NCBI GenBank assembly: GCA_001783715.1
Contig: MFNF01000008.1
Coordinates: 1 to 50,864 of the forward strand
From: Candidatus Lambdaproteobacteria bacterium RIFOXYD2_FULL_56_26
GTDB taxonomy: Bacteria > SAR324 > XYD2-FULL-50-16
Length of the DNA stretch: 50,864 bases
Direction of reading: 5' to 3'
The translations under genes were made by a program, and so were the position numbers. Each line of letters begins with the position of its first letter. The first letter of the stretch is position 1. The notes under the pieces were generated by a model, which was given only the letters and a program-made list of their open reading frames with translations, was not told the DNA's origin and did not search any database. Shown one piece after another: positions 1 to 8,963 of this stretch.

Positions 1-459
1 GGGCATGCGGCGGCGAACTTAAAGGAATTTGGCTTTTGGGAGCCCTTGCTCCGGGCCTTTGAGGCGAAGGTGCCGATCCTGGGGATCTGTGTGGGGCTGC
101 AACTGCTGTTTTCCAAAGGGTACGAAGACGGGGAACACGAGGGGTTGGGGTTGATCGAAGGGGAGGTGGTGAAGTTTTCCCATGACCTCAAGGTGCCCCA
201 CATGGGCTGGAATCGGGTCAACTTCAAAGCGCCGGGGGACCCGTTGCTCCAAGGGATCGGCCCGAAAAATTGGTTTTATTTTGTCCACAGCTACGCCTGC
301 TACCCCAAGGACCCGACCCAGGTGATCGGCTCGGCCCAGTATGGCCAGGACTTTTGCGCCGTTGCCAAGCGGGACAAGCTTTGGGGGGTCCAGTTTCACC
401 CGGAAAAGTCCCAAGAAGACGGACTCAAGCTTTTGGACAACTTTGTGAGGTTCTGCTGA
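1..459 (+). CDS. hisH: Imidazole glycerol phosphate synthase glutaminase subunit HisH (5' end outside window)
   Basis: HisH hydrolyses glutamine and channels ammonia to HisF in histidine biosynthesis. The reading frame is open from base 1, so the N-terminus lies upstream. [11 protein letters not shown]-like segment precedes the class I glutaminase nucleophile motif GICVGLQ, where the Cys is catalytic. The His-Glu pair of the triad is in [10 protein letters not shown] near the C-terminus. The stop codon overlaps the hisF start (TGATG), which is the usual coupling for two subunits of one enzyme. About 152 codons are visible of a family length near 200. Confidence 0.96.
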   Translation, partial: GHAAANLKEFGFWEPLLRAFEAKVPILGICVGLQLLFSKGYEDGEHEGLGLIEGEVVKFSHDLKVPHMGWNRVNFKAPGDPLLQGIGPKNWFYFVHSYACYPKDPTQVIGSAQYGQDFCAVAKRDKLWGVQFHPEKSQEDGLKLLDNFVRFC

Positions 460-1214
460 TGTTGGCCAAACGAGTGATCCCCTGCCTGGACATCAAAGGC
501 GGCAGGGTGGTCAAAGGGGTGAATTTTTTGGGACTTAGGGATGCCGGGGACCCATTGGAACTGGCCCAGCGGTACAACGAACAAAAGGCGGACGAATTGG
601 TCTTTTTGGACATCACCGCCACCAACGAAAAACGAAAAACCCTGATCGAACTGGCCAGCGCCCTGGCCCGCAAGGTGTTTATTCCTTTTACCATCGGCGG
701 GGGGATCAGCACCAAAGAGCAAATCCACGATCTGGTCAGCGCCGGGGCCGACAAGGTCTCGATCAACTCGGCGGCGGTCAAACGGCCCGAATTGATCACC
801 GAAGGGGCCGCCCAGTTCGGCTCCCAGTGCATCGTAGTGGCCATTGACATTAAAAGGGTCGGAGACCGTTGGCATGTCTTTACCCACGCCGGGAACCAGG
901 ACACTGGCATGGACGCTTTGGATTGGGCCTTGGAAGCGGAGCGCCGGGGGGCAGGGGAGATCCTGCTGACCAGCATGGACCGGGACGGAGCCCAAGGGGG
1001 CTTTGACAACCTGATCACCCGAAGGATCAGCGAAGCGGTCAAGATTCCGGTCATCGCCTCGGGCGGCGGGGGGACCTTGGAGCACTTCAGCGAGGCGGTT
1101 TTGGTGGGCAAGGCTGATGCTGTTTTGGCGGCCAGCGTCTTCCACTACGGCACCTATACCGTTGCCCAAGTCAAGGCCCACATGGCCCAAGACGGGATCA
1201 CCGTCCGGCTTTAA
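459..1214 (+). CDS. hisF: Imidazole glycerol phosphate synthase cyclase subunit HisF
   Basis: HisF uses ammonia from HisH to convert PRFAR to imidazole glycerol phosphate and AICAR. The 251-residue TIM barrel begins [11 protein letters not shown] with the catalytic Asp11, and the second catalytic Asp is in VVAIDIKRV at about residue 130. The phosphate-binding loop GGGIST and a second glycine loop near ASGGGG are present. The ATG at 459 is chosen because it gives the canonical N-terminus and overlaps the hisH stop; the frame is open further upstream but that part only reads through hisH. The length is normal for the family. Confidence 0.98.
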   Translation: MLAKRVIPCLDIKGGRVVKGVNFLGLRDAGDPLELAQRYNEQKADELVFLDITATNEKRKTLIELASALARKVFIPFTIGGGISTKEQIHDLVSAGADKVSINSAAVKRPELITEGAAQFGSQCIVVAIDIKRVGDRWHVFTHAGNQDTGMDALDWALEAERRGAGEILLTSMDRDGAQGGFDNLITRRISEAVKIPVIASGGGGTLEHFSEAVLVGKADAVLAASVFHYGTYTVAQVKAHMAQDGITVRL

Positions 1215-1235
1215 CCGGGGCTGGCCAAAGGTTTG

Positions 1236-1261
1236 ACCGGAACCAAGACTGGCGTTCCGGT
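1236..1261 (+). terminator. Hairpin after hisF
   Basis: ACCGGAAC at 1236-1243 and GTTCCGGT at 1254-1261 form a perfect 8-bp stem with a 10-base loop. It lies 21 bases past the hisF stop and is followed by only three T residues, so it is a weak intrinsic-terminator candidate. It sits between two convergent genes. Confidence 0.4.
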
Positions 1262-1312
1262 TTCACCCTCAAGATTTTCCGGCGGGCAAACCTCGTCCAC
1301 CCACCTTCGGCC

Positions 1313-1624
1313 TTACTGGGCCAAGTCCTTCTTGAGCAGGCTTTCCAGCTTTTGGGTCTTGTTCTGCAGGCGACCGGTTTGGCCGGTCCTAGCATCAATC
1401 TTGACCGTGCCGGTGATCCGGCGGCAGTCCTTCGCCATGGTCTCATAACAGGCCTTCAGCACCGCCATCACCTCGTCCCACTCTCCTTCCAGGGTCGTGC
1501 CCATCGGCCCCAAGCGGTAGGGAAGGCCGCTTTTGTCAATGATCTCCAGGCTCCGGGAGACTTCCTTGGACACACTCTCCCCTTTGTCCATCGGGGACAG
1601 GGAAAATTCCACCAGTACCGACAT
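1313..1624 (-). CDS. MTH1187/UPF0045 family thiamine-binding-type protein
   Basis: This is a 103-residue protein with the family hallmarks: N-terminal MSVLVEFSLSPMDKGES, then a central YRLGPMGTTLEGEW segment. Known members are small ferredoxin-fold proteins, some of which bind thiamine or related pyrimidines; the physiological role is unsettled. The ATG at 1624 follows AGGAG with good spacing, so I prefer it to the longer open frame upstream. It is the last gene of a minus-strand run after hldD, with a 43-base gap, and is probably co-transcribed with it. No link to thiamine synthesis is visible nearby. Confidence 0.88.
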   Translation of the reverse strand: MSVLVEFSLSPMDKGESVSKEVSRSLEIIDKSGLPYRLGPMGTTLEGEWDEVMAVLKACYETMAKDCRRITGTVKIDARTGQTGRLQNKTQKLESLLKKDLAQ

Positions 1625-1667
1625 GTTTCTCCTGAAGCTTGAGGTTCCAACCGCTCGCCCAACGGAC

Positions 1668-2630
1668 CTAGTTCCCTTTGAGCAGGTGGTTGACCACATA
1701 ATCCTTCACCCCTTCCTCCAAGGTAGTAAAGGGCCTGCCGAACCCTGCCTCCCGGAGCTTGGTGGTGTCCGCTTCGGTGAAGTACTGGTACTTCGGTTGC
1801 AGGCTCAAGGGCATGTCGATGTATTCGATCTTTGGTTCCTTGTCCAAGGCCTTGTAGGTCGCCAGTACCAAGTCCTTGAAGCTCCGAGCCTGCCCGGTGC
1901 CGCAATTGTAGATCCCGCCCAGCTTGGGGTGGTCCAGGAAAAACAGCACCACTGCCACCACATCGTCCACCCAAACAAAGTCCCGGAGCTGTTCCCCATC
2001 GGCAAACTTGGGGTTGTGGCTCTTAAAAAGTTTGACCTGCCCGGTCGCCAAGATCTGGTCAAAAGACTTGGAAACCACACTGCGCATGTCCCCCTTGTGC
2101 CGTTCGTTGGGGCCATAAACGTTAAAAAACTTCAGCCCCACCGCCGTCTTGAGCAGGCCTTGGGCCTCGGCCCAAAGGTCAAAGGCGTATTTGGACCAAC
2201 CGTAGGGGTTCAGGGGCCGAAAGTCCAACAACGGGCTTTGGTCCGAGTAGCCTTGGGCCCCGTCGCCGTAGGTGGCGGCGCTGGAGGCATAGATCAGCTT
2301 GGCTTCTTTTTCCTGGGCCAAGTGGGCCAGGACCTGGGTGTACCGGTAGTTGTTTTCCACCAGATAACTGCCGTCCAGCTCGGTGGTGGCCGAACAGGCC
2401 CCCATGTGGAGAATCGCCTCCAGGTCGGTGTCCTCAAACTGGTTGGACTGGACGGCATCAATGAATTCGTCCTTTTCCACATAATCGGCGTACCGGAGGC
2501 CGATCAGGTTTTTGTACTTCTCGGTCTTGCCCAGGTGGTCCACCACCAGAATGTCCTCGATCCCTCGTTCGTTAAGCCCATGGATGATACGGCTGCCAAT
2601 GAATCCTGCTCCGCCGGTGACGATGATCAT
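1668..2630 (-). CDS. hldD: ADP-L-glycero-D-manno-heptose 6-epimerase
   Basis: HldD epimerises ADP-D-glycero-D-manno-heptose to the L-glycero form used for the LPS inner core. The 320-residue extended SDR protein has the NAD(P)-binding GGAGFIGS at residues 6-13, a Ser/Thr-rich YASSAATYGD segment near 114-123 and the catalytic Tyr143-xxx-Lys147 in YGWSK. The later FFNVYGPNE and QLRDFVWVDD segments are typical of this epimerase. The start overlaps the stop of the upstream membrane-protein gene by four bases (ATGA). Its presence shows heptose-containing LPS and hence an outer membrane. Confidence 0.95.
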   Translation of the reverse strand: MIIVTGGAGFIGSRIIHGLNERGIEDILVVDHLGKTEKYKNLIGLRYADYVEKDEFIDAVQSNQFEDTDLEAILHMGACSATTELDGSYLVENNYRYTQVLAHLAQEKEAKLIYASSAATYGDGAQGYSDQSPLLDFRPLNPYGWSKYAFDLWAEAQGLLKTAVGLKFFNVYGPNERHKGDMRSVVSKSFDQILATGQVKLFKSHNPKFADGEQLRDFVWVDDVVAVVLFFLDHPKLGGIYNCGTGQARSFKDLVLATYKALDKEPKIEYIDMPLSLQPKYQYFTEADTTKLREAGFGRPFTTLEEGVKDYVVNHLLKGN

Positions 2631-3133
2631 AACTTTTCCTCCAAATGGGTTTTGATTTTTTCGATAAACTCGGTGCCAAGGTTTAGGCTTTGGGCCAGTT
2701 CGGCGAATTGGGACTGCTGCGCTTTTGTGGCCTGGGGGTGCGAAGCGATCAGCCGGTACTTGTAATAACGGCGCTCGGTCGGAGTCAGCCCGCCCAGGTC
2801 GGACTGTCCCCCCAGCTCCGGCTCCGTCTGGCCTTTAAAAAGCAGGCCGGTGTCGGCGGTGAATTCTTGGACGTGGCACAAACAGCCCGGCTCGTGGGGC
2901 AAGGCGGGAGGGGTTTTGTCCTGGAAAAAGCTGCCGAATTTTTTTTGGTCGTCCAACAGGCAGGCCAAGGGAGTGGTTTTGGAAAGAGGGCTGAGCAACA
3001 AGGTCGCCCGTTCCCGAAAGACCGGCGGCTTGGGTGGTAGGCCATTGGGGCCGTTTTTTTTACGGTTTCTTAACACCAAAAAACCCACCGCCCCGGCGAA
3101 GAGCAACCAAAAATAGGGGGAAGTGTAATCCAT
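2627..3133 (-). CDS. Small membrane-anchored protein of unknown function
   Basis: This is a 168-residue protein I do not recognise. Residues about 6-20 form one hydrophobic segment (YFWLLFAGAVGFLVL) followed by RNRKK, giving a single membrane anchor with the rest probably cytoplasmic. The middle has three Cys residues around GCLCHVQ, and the C-terminal third looks helical and charged (TPTERRYYKYRLIAS, then EFIEKIKTHLEEKL). It overlaps hldD by four bases, so the two are translationally coupled, though no LPS-related motif is present. Confidence 0.75.
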   Translation of the reverse strand: MDYTSPYFWLLFAGAVGFLVLRNRKKNGPNGLPPKPPVFRERATLLLSPLSKTTPLACLLDDQKKFGSFFQDKTPPALPHEPGCLCHVQEFTADTGLLFKGQTEPELGGQSDLGGLTPTERRYYKYRLIASHPQATKAQQSQFAELAQSLNLGTEFIEKIKTHLEEKL

Positions 3134-3185
3134 CGAGTCACCTGTTTGATTTTAAATCCGTCTTGGTACCCAAGACGGGGGTAAG

Positions 3186-4688
3186 TTACAACTGAATCTT
3201 GCGGACCAGAAGGTTGTACTTTTGGATCCGGTACCGCAGCTGGCGCAAGGAAATGCCCAGGGTTTCCGCAGCCTTTACCTGTACCCCCTTGGCCTGTTTG
3301 AGCGCCTCTTCGATGGCCAGCATTTCCTCATGGATCAGGTTGCCCTTGACCGCCCCGGTTTTGGCCGGAACGGAAGCCTGGGGCCGGGAGGCCGGGGCCT
3401 TTTCGGCTTTGGTCCGCCGGGACTGGGGCAAGGTGAACCAGCCGCCTTTTTCCATCAAAAATCCCGACTGGACCAGATTTTCCAATTCCCGTACGTTCCC
3501 CGGCCAATCCAGGTTGCACAGGGTTTGTAGGTCTTCGTCCCGGATTTGGATCTTCTTTTGGTCCCGGCTGTTGAAGTGGTCCAAGAAAAAGCGGACCAAC
3601 AGAGGGATGTCTTCCCGCCGCTCCCGCAGGGGGGGGATTTCAATGTTGATCACGTTGAGCCGGTAAAAAAGGTCCTCCCGAAAGGTCCCTTCGGCAATCG
3701 CCAGTTCCAGGTCCACGTTGGTGGCGCACAGGATGCGGACATCCACGCTCAAGGTCTTGTTGCCCCCCAGCCGCTCGAACTGGCCTTCTTGGAGCACCCT
3801 TAGGATCTTGGCCTGGAAGCCCAGGCTGGTGTCGCCGATCTCGTCCAAAAACAAGGTCCCGCCGTCGGCCATTTCAAAGCGGCCTTTGCGGGTCTGGGTG
3901 GCCCCTGTGAAGGCACCCTTTTCGTGGCCAAACAATTCGGACTCCAGCAGTGAGTCAGACAAGGCGGCACAGTTGACCCCTACAAAGGGGGCTTTTTTCT
4001 TGAGGCTGTAGTTATGGATTGCCTGGGCAAACAGTTCCTTGCCGGTGCCCGATTCACCCCGGATCAGGATGGTGGCCTTGGAGGCGGCCACTTTTTTGAC
4101 GATCTGGGCCACTTCCTTCAAGGCTTCCGAATGGCCAACAATCCCGTCCAGCACGGTGGGAACTCGTTCCCGCTCCGGCTCGGCCTCGGTGATCTCGGCC
4201 ACCGGAAAGCCTTTGGCGACCATGCTCAAGGCCAAAAAGTCGGACAAAAACTTGAAGGTTTTGTGCACCAGATTGACTTGGTCAAACTCGGTCACCATGG
4301 CGCTGAGCAGGCCCAAGGGTAGGTTTTGTTGCCGGTAGATCACCGGCTGGATCAGGTGGACCACTGGCTTGTTGGCCAAATCCTGGGGCCGAGGCAGGTT
4401 GAGAAAATCCTGGTCCCCAGGGTAAAGCAGGGTTTCGTGCTGGAGCTTGAGGCCCGAGAAGCTGTCGGAGGTGGCAATCTTTTGGTTCCACCGATTTTTT
4501 TCCGCTTCCCCGATCTCTGGGCCGATGTCGATAAAAAACTTGTTGATCACGTTGTCCCGGATCAGAAAAACCGGGTTTCGGACCGGGAGATAGTCCGAAA
4601 GCAACATCAAAACCACATTGACCGACCGAATCAGGTCCGAGTTGGAATTGAGTACTTTGCTGATCTGGTTCACCAAGTCTAGGGACAT
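3186..4688 (-). CDS. Sigma-54-dependent transcriptional activator, NifA/NtrC type
   Basis: The 500-residue enhancer-binding protein has three parts. Residues 1 to about 170 resemble a GAF-type sensor with no receiver Asp. The AAA+ domain carries Walker A GESGTGKE near residue 210, the sigma-54 contact loop GAFTGA, Walker B in LFLDEIGD, and FYRLNV with PPLRERREDIP. A C-terminal Fis-type helix-turn-helix follows (KAAETLGISLRQLRYRI). With no phospho-acceptor domain, it is probably controlled by ligand or partner binding at the GAF region. No sigma-54 promoter was identified nearby, so its targets are unknown. It is divergent from ftsY. Confidence 0.95.
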   Translation of the reverse strand: MSLDLVNQISKVLNSNSDLIRSVNVVLMLLSDYLPVRNPVFLIRDNVINKFFIDIGPEIGEAEKNRWNQKIATSDSFSGLKLQHETLLYPGDQDFLNLPRPQDLANKPVVHLIQPVIYRQQNLPLGLLSAMVTEFDQVNLVHKTFKFLSDFLALSMVAKGFPVAEITEAEPERERVPTVLDGIVGHSEALKEVAQIVKKVAASKATILIRGESGTGKELFAQAIHNYSLKKKAPFVGVNCAALSDSLLESELFGHEKGAFTGATQTRKGRFEMADGGTLFLDEIGDTSLGFQAKILRVLQEGQFERLGGNKTLSVDVRILCATNVDLELAIAEGTFREDLFYRLNVINIEIPPLRERREDIPLLVRFFLDHFNSRDQKKIQIRDEDLQTLCNLDWPGNVRELENLVQSGFLMEKGGWFTLPQSRRTKAEKAPASRPQASVPAKTGAVKGNLIHEEMLAIEEALKQAKGVQVKAAETLGISLRQLRYRIQKYNLLVRKIQL

Positions 4689-4716
4689 TGTCGCTCCGAT
4701 CGCTCTTGTGGGCTAG

Positions 4717-4745
4717 ATTTTGGCTACTTTGGTTTAAATTGTCAA
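4717..4745 (-). promoter_or_regulatory. Candidate sigma-70 promoter for the sigma-54 activator gene
   Basis: On the minus strand TTGACA (4740-4745) is separated by 17 bases from CAAAAT (4717-4722), a 4/6 match to the -10 consensus. Initiation near 4710 would give a leader of about 22 bases, including GGAG before the ATG at 4688. Confidence 0.45.
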
Positions 4746-4768
4746 TTTTGTAAAGCCTCCCTCGACCC

Positions 4769-4798
4769 TTGATCCTTTGGCCGACTTCAGGCTATAGA
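4769..4798 (+). promoter_or_regulatory. Candidate sigma-70 promoter for ftsY
   Basis: TTGATC (4769-4774) and TATAGA (4793-4798) are 18 bases apart. Initiation near 4805 leaves a short leader containing GGGAGAG just before the ftsY ATG at 4822. Confidence 0.4.
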
Positions 4799-4821
4799 GG
4801 GGGAAAACCAACGGGAGAGCC

Positions 4822-5901
4822 ATGTTTTTTAACAAACAAAAGTCGGCAGAGAAAAAAAAGCTCAAGGCCGAGGTCAAGCTGGAAGAACAGAAGGCCCAGG
4901 AGCTTTCCCAGGAAATCACTCGGCTGCAAAAGGAAAAACAAGATGCCCCCGGCGCATTGACCAAGGACTTACGCTCTTTGGAGCCCCAGGAAAGCGGTTT
5001 TTTTTCCGGCCTCAAAAAGGGACTGGCCAAAACCAAGGGAATTTTTACCAACAGCATCCTGTCCCTTTCCAGTGAAGACAAGGCAGACGAGGCCTTTTTG
5101 GAGGACCTGGAGGAACGGCTTTTGAGCGCCGACCTGGGGGTCGGTACCAGCCTGAAGATCTTGGAGCACCTCAGGGAAGAAGTCGGCCTGGGCAAGATCC
5201 GCACCCAGTCCCAGGCGATTTCCACCTTAAAGGTCCTGGTGGCCAATATCCTGGACCTGGGGTCCAAACCCTTGCCGGTGGCAGTAGCGGGGCCGACGGT
5301 TTACCTGTTTGTCGGGGTCAACGGGGTGGGGAAAACCACCAGCATCGGCAAACTGGCCGCCCAGTACAAGGCCCAAGGAAAAAAGGTTCTGGTCGCTGCC
5401 GGGGACACCTTTAGGGCCGCAGCGATTGAACAGTTGGTCCATTGGTGTGAACAGGTCGGGGTGGACTGTATGGCCAAAACCCAAGGCTCCGACCCTTCGG
5501 CCACCTTCTTTGAAGCGGCCACAAGGGCCAAGGAAGGGGGCTACGACATCCTGCTTTGCGACACCTCGGGACGGTTGCACAACAAAAAGCACCTGATGGA
5601 CGAGCTTTCCAAAATGGTGCGCAGCCTCAAAAAAGTCCTCCCCACCGCTCCCCACGCCTCGCTGCTGGTGCTTGATGCCAACACCGGGCAAAACGCCATT
5701 GCCCAAACCCGAGAATTCTCCGAGGTGATCGGCCTGGATGGCCTGATCATCACCAAGCTGGACGGGACCGCCAAGGGCGGGGTGATCATCGGGATCGTCA
5801 ACGAGTTTGAAAAACCGGTTTATTTCGTAGGGGTCGGGGAGCGGGTGGAAGACCTGCTCACCTTCTCGGCCCAGGAATTCGCCCAAGGTTTGTTGGGCTG
5901 A
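4822..5901 (+). CDS. ftsY: Signal recognition particle receptor FtsY
   Basis: FtsY is the SRP-GTPase receptor that docks ribosome-SRP complexes at the inner membrane. The 359-residue protein has a short charged A domain rich in Lys, Glu and Gln (to about residue 60), then the N domain and the G domain. GTPase motifs are visible: G1 GVNGVGKTTS near residue 164, DTFRAAAIEQL, G3 DTSGRLHN, and G4 TKLDGTAKGG. The C-terminal GVGERVEDLLTF is typical. GGAGAG precedes the ATG. The length is normal, with an A domain shorter than in E. coli. Confidence 0.97.
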   Translation: MFFNKQKSAEKKKLKAEVKLEEQKAQELSQEITRLQKEKQDAPGALTKDLRSLEPQESGFFSGLKKGLAKTKGIFTNSILSLSSEDKADEAFLEDLEERLLSADLGVGTSLKILEHLREEVGLGKIRTQSQAISTLKVLVANILDLGSKPLPVAVAGPTVYLFVGVNGVGKTTSIGKLAAQYKAQGKKVLVAAGDTFRAAAIEQLVHWCEQVGVDCMAKTQGSDPSATFFEAATRAKEGGYDILLCDTSGRLHNKKHLMDELSKMVRSLKKVLPTAPHASLLVLDANTGQNAIAQTREFSEVIGLDGLIITKLDGTAKGGVIIGIVNEFEKPVYFVGVGERVEDLLTFSAQEFAQGLLG

Positions 5902-5964
5902 CCCCGGGCCGCAAGGTCCCCTCCCGCCTAACCGCATCCCCGGAGGAATTCTGGCCGGGCGGTG

Positions 5965-6915
5965 TTACCGGTCTTCCTGTTTTTGCTGGAGCCGGATCTG
6001 TTTGTGGATCGCTTTCCAACGTTTTTTTGAGTTTGCCGAAGCCACCTTGTCGCTACGCCGGGCCAAGAAGGCGGATTCCCGTTCCATTTTTTGCCATTGG
6101 GCCAAAGCCTCTTGGGGGAGCGTCCCTGCCAAGACCGCCTGTTTGATGGCGCAGCCCTCCTCCCCTTGGTGGCGGCAGTTGGAAAACCGGCAGTTTTGGG
6201 CCAACCGGTCCCAAGCTTCGGGCAGCTGCCCCTGCTCTTCCCAAGCCAGCTCCCTCAAACCGGGCAGGTCTAGCAGAAACCCGCCGCCAAGCACCGGAAC
6301 CAGCCGCCGGGTCACTGTGACATGTTTCCCCCGGTGGTCCAGTTCCCGGACCGGACCGGTGGCCATTTGCATTCCGGCCAGCCGGTTGGCCAGGGTGGTT
6401 TTGCCGACCCCCGACTGCCCCAGGAGCAGCGCCGTTTTGCCCGCAGCCAAACGGGCCTGCAATTCTGCAATCCCGACCCCATCGGGGGTGCTGCAAAGCA
6501 GAGCCTCCAGCCCCAGGGCGGTCACCGGCGCTATCCAGGCTTGAGGGTTGGGACAAAGGTCCAGTTTGGTCAAGAGCACCAAAGGGGTAAACCCTTGGGA
6601 CTGGGCAAAGTGACTGAACCTTATGAGTCTGCCCCAGCTGGGTTCCCGGTCCAGGGGCAGGCAAAGCCAGACCTCGTCCAGGTTTGCCGCCAAGTCTTGG
6701 GTCTCCCCACTGGTTTGCAGACGGCTCAGACGGTTGGTGCGAGGTTCAATGGCCAACAACCGCTCCCCTTGGAAGCGGATGTGGTCACCAACCAAAGGCC
6801 GTTGGGGGAGGTGGGAAAACAAGGTGAGCCGGTGTTTGCCGCCACTGGGGTCGAGCACTTCAAGCTGGCTGCCGAAATCGGCGGAGATCCGCCCGGTCGA
6901 GGAAGTTGTCCACAT
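5965..6915 (-). CDS. rsgA: Ribosome small-subunit-dependent GTPase RsgA
   Basis: RsgA checks late maturation of the 30S subunit. The 316-residue protein shows the circularly permuted GTPase order: G4 LLTKLDL comes before G1 GQSGVGKTTLANRL (about residue 165), then G3 DLPGLREL. An OB-fold region lies at the N-terminus. A C-terminal Zn knuckle has a Cys/His set across CRFSNCRHQGEEGC. A charged C-terminal tail rich in Lys and Gln follows. It is a single gene on the minus strand, convergent with ftsY. Confidence 0.95.
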   Translation of the reverse strand: MWTTSSTGRISADFGSQLEVLDPSGGKHRLTLFSHLPQRPLVGDHIRFQGERLLAIEPRTNRLSRLQTSGETQDLAANLDEVWLCLPLDREPSWGRLIRFSHFAQSQGFTPLVLLTKLDLCPNPQAWIAPVTALGLEALLCSTPDGVGIAELQARLAAGKTALLLGQSGVGKTTLANRLAGMQMATGPVRELDHRGKHVTVTRRLVPVLGGGFLLDLPGLRELAWEEQGQLPEAWDRLAQNCRFSNCRHQGEEGCAIKQAVLAGTLPQEALAQWQKMERESAFLARRSDKVASANSKKRWKAIHKQIRLQQKQEDR

Positions 6916-7103
6916 GTCTGTCCTTTCGATTTTTGCACAAAGGCCCCCCTCTGGCGGAATGCCGGTCGGGGAAAATCGGAAAGCGGGTCTAAAAACAGAC
7001 CCTTAACAGGCAAGCTCCAACACAAAAACCTCCTCAAAGGTACAAGCTGATTTTATTCGGCCAGGGCAACAAATTCAAGTTTTTTCGTGGCCCTTCCCGC
7101 CCT

Positions 7104-8963
7104 TCAGGGTGCCCAACGGTTGGCCTGCAACAGTTCGTAGCTCAACTGGTCGAGGCTCAAGAGCTGCCCTTCCATCGCCGCCCCCAAGGCGGGGTCCACC
7201 GGGGCTTCCAACTCGCTCAGGCCTTGCCTGCCCTTGAGGTACACCCGGTTGGCCAAACTGTGGCGCAAGACTGCGTTTTTGGTGATCCACAACATCAGCT
7301 CCCCTTCCCGGGCCCAGGCAAACCCCGACCCACCTTGGGCCAAGTCCCGGCCCACCGTGGCATAGTCCCCTTGGAAGCCCATCAACCCGACCAGGGTCGG
7401 CAACAGGTCCAACTGGGAGCCCAAGGTCGAATCCCGGCCCGGCTTGAGGTAACCGGGGCTGTAGAGGATCAGGGGAATCCGAAAGTAGTCTAAAAACTGC
7501 TTTTGTCCATAATGGGGCTGGGCATGGTCGGCGGTGATCACAAACACCGTGTTGGCAAACCAAGGCTGCTTTTGGGCGGCTTTCAAAAACTCCCCCAAGG
7601 ACCAGTCGAAGTAGGCCAAGGAGTTCAGAAACCCTCCTTCCGAATCCACCCCATAAGGGTACTTCTCAAACCTCGGTTCCAGCCTGGGGAAGGGGGTGTG
7701 GGTGGTGGAGGTGACGATGAAGCCGACAAAAGGCTTTTTTTGCTCCCCAAAGCGGTCCAGGCTGAACATCAAGGTCTCATAGTCCCAACCGAAGGGGGCC
7801 GTGGCCCCGGTGGGGTAGGTCAGCCGGTTGGGGATGTCTTCCTGGCCGTAGTAGTCCAAAAACCCGGTGGCCCCGGCAATGGCATTTCCCCTGAAGCTTT
7901 CCCGTTTCATCGCCTGGATGAACAAGGTTTGGTAGCCGTTGGCCTGGGCCAGTTTGCCCAGACTGGACACCTTGGCTTGGAACCCTTCGCCGATGGTCGG
8001 CTGGCCCAAGAGGCTGGGCACGCCGGTCAACACGGTTTGCAGCCCTTCCAAGCTCCGCTGCCCGGAGGCATAAAAGTCGTCGAAAACCAAGGACTCCCCA
8101 ACCAACCGGTCCAGCTCCGGGGTCACCCCAAAGGCCTTGCCGCCCAAAGCGTCCAGGTAGTGGGCACTGAGGCTTTCCACCAAAATAAAAACCAGATTCT
8201 TGCCCTTGAGAGGCCCGGTCCCGTGGCGCAGCAACGGATAGGCCGCCTGGGGGTCCAGTCCGGGGAGGGCTTGGGAGAGGGCTACCGAAGGTTCATAGGG
8301 ATGGTGGTCTTGGTCCCGTTTGGAGAGCACCGCATGGCTGGAGGTAAACACCCCGTTGAGCGAAAGGTTGGCCAAGACCGGGTCACCGTCCTTGTAGGCA
8401 TCAATCACCGCCAACGGCTTGGCCCCCACCCCGCCACGGCCCAGAAGCACCAGGAGCAGCAACATCACCCCATAGCCCTTGAGCCCCATGGCCCGGTAGG
8501 GCCGCCGGAAGAACCACCACCACATTCGCCCCCAAAACAGGGAAAAGGCCGTAAACCCCAAAAGTTGCAACAAAAAGCCAATCTTGGCCATTTCGAACAT
8601 CAACCCCCAGTCCCCCCAGAGGTTGGCCAGTTCAAAGGCGAGGTGCCGGTGGACCTGTCCAAAATAGACCAAGTCCACCAACAAAACGGCGGTAAAAAAG
8701 AGGGAAGTCAACCCCAGGAGGACCGCCCAGGGGGCACGCCAAAACTTGGAGCGGAAGGGGCCGGGCAGGTGATACAACAACAGGCCGGGGGCCAAAAAGA
8801 GGGCCAAGCTGGATAGGTCGAAACGCAACCCTTGCAGCCAACCCCAAAAATAATCTTTTCCCCCCAAGGCCACAAAGTCCGGCCTATAGACCCAAGGCAG
8901 CACCAACCTTGCCAGCACAAAGGGCAGACCGGCGAGCAGGAAGGTTTGGAGCAGACGGATCAA
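7104..8963 (-). CDS. LTA-synthase-type membrane sulfatase / phosphoglycerol transferase family protein
   Basis: This is a 619-residue membrane protein. About five transmembrane segments fill the first 190 residues, followed by a large extracytoplasmic alkaline-phosphatase-fold domain. Metal and active-site segments are visible: VFILVESLSAHY (Glu ligand), YASGQRSLEGL (Ser at the nucleophile position usually held by Thr or Ser), TSTTHTPFP, and VITADHAQPHYG with Asp and His ligands. Relatives transfer phosphoglycerol or phosphoethanolamine to lipids, glucans or LPS; the substrate here is unknown. The TTG at 8963 is preferred because GGAGG lies four bases upstream and it overlaps the preceding stop (TTGA). 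The open frame runs 58 codons further upstream without a signal. Confidence 0.88.
   Translation of the reverse strand: MIRLLQTFLLAGLPFVLARLVLPWVYRPDFVALGGKDYFWGWLQGLRFDLSSLALFLAPGLLLYHLPGPFRSKFWRAPWAVLLGLTSLFFTAVLLVDLVYFGQVHRHLAFELANLWGDWGLMFEMAKIGFLLQLLGFTAFSLFWGRMWWWFFRRPYRAMGLKGYGVMLLLLVLLGRGGVGAKPLAVIDAYKDGDPVLANLSLNGVFTSSHAVLSKRDQDHHPYEPSVALSQALPGLDPQAAYPLLRHGTGPLKGKNLVFILVESLSAHYLDALGGKAFGVTPELDRLVGESLVFDDFYASGQRSLEGLQTVLTGVPSLLGQPTIGEGFQAKVSSLGKLAQANGYQTLFIQAMKRESFRGNAIAGATGFLDYYGQEDIPNRLTYPTGATAPFGWDYETLMFSLDRFGEQKKPFVGFIVTSTTHTPFPRLEPRFEKYPYGVDSEGGFLNSLAYFDWSLGEFLKAAQKQPWFANTVFVITADHAQPHYGQKQFLDYFRIPLILYSPGYLKPGRDSTLGSQLDLLPTLVGLMGFQGDYATVGRDLAQGGSGFAWAREGELMLWITKNAVLRHSLANRVYLKGRQGLSELEAPVDPALGAAMEGQLLSLDQLSYELLQANRWAP

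Noticed and set aside
270-458. Upstream extension of the hisF frame
   Set aside because: The extra codons only read through hisH in another frame; the ATG at 459 gives the canonical HisF start.
1533-2765. 410-codon plus-strand open frame opposite hldD
   Set aside because: It is antisense to a complete hldD with all motifs, and its translation shows no family pattern; high GC makes such long antisense frames common.
7104-8963. Calling the sulfatase a true lipoteichoic acid synthase
   Set aside because: The organism has LPS and an outer membrane; only the family fold can be claimed, not the substrate.
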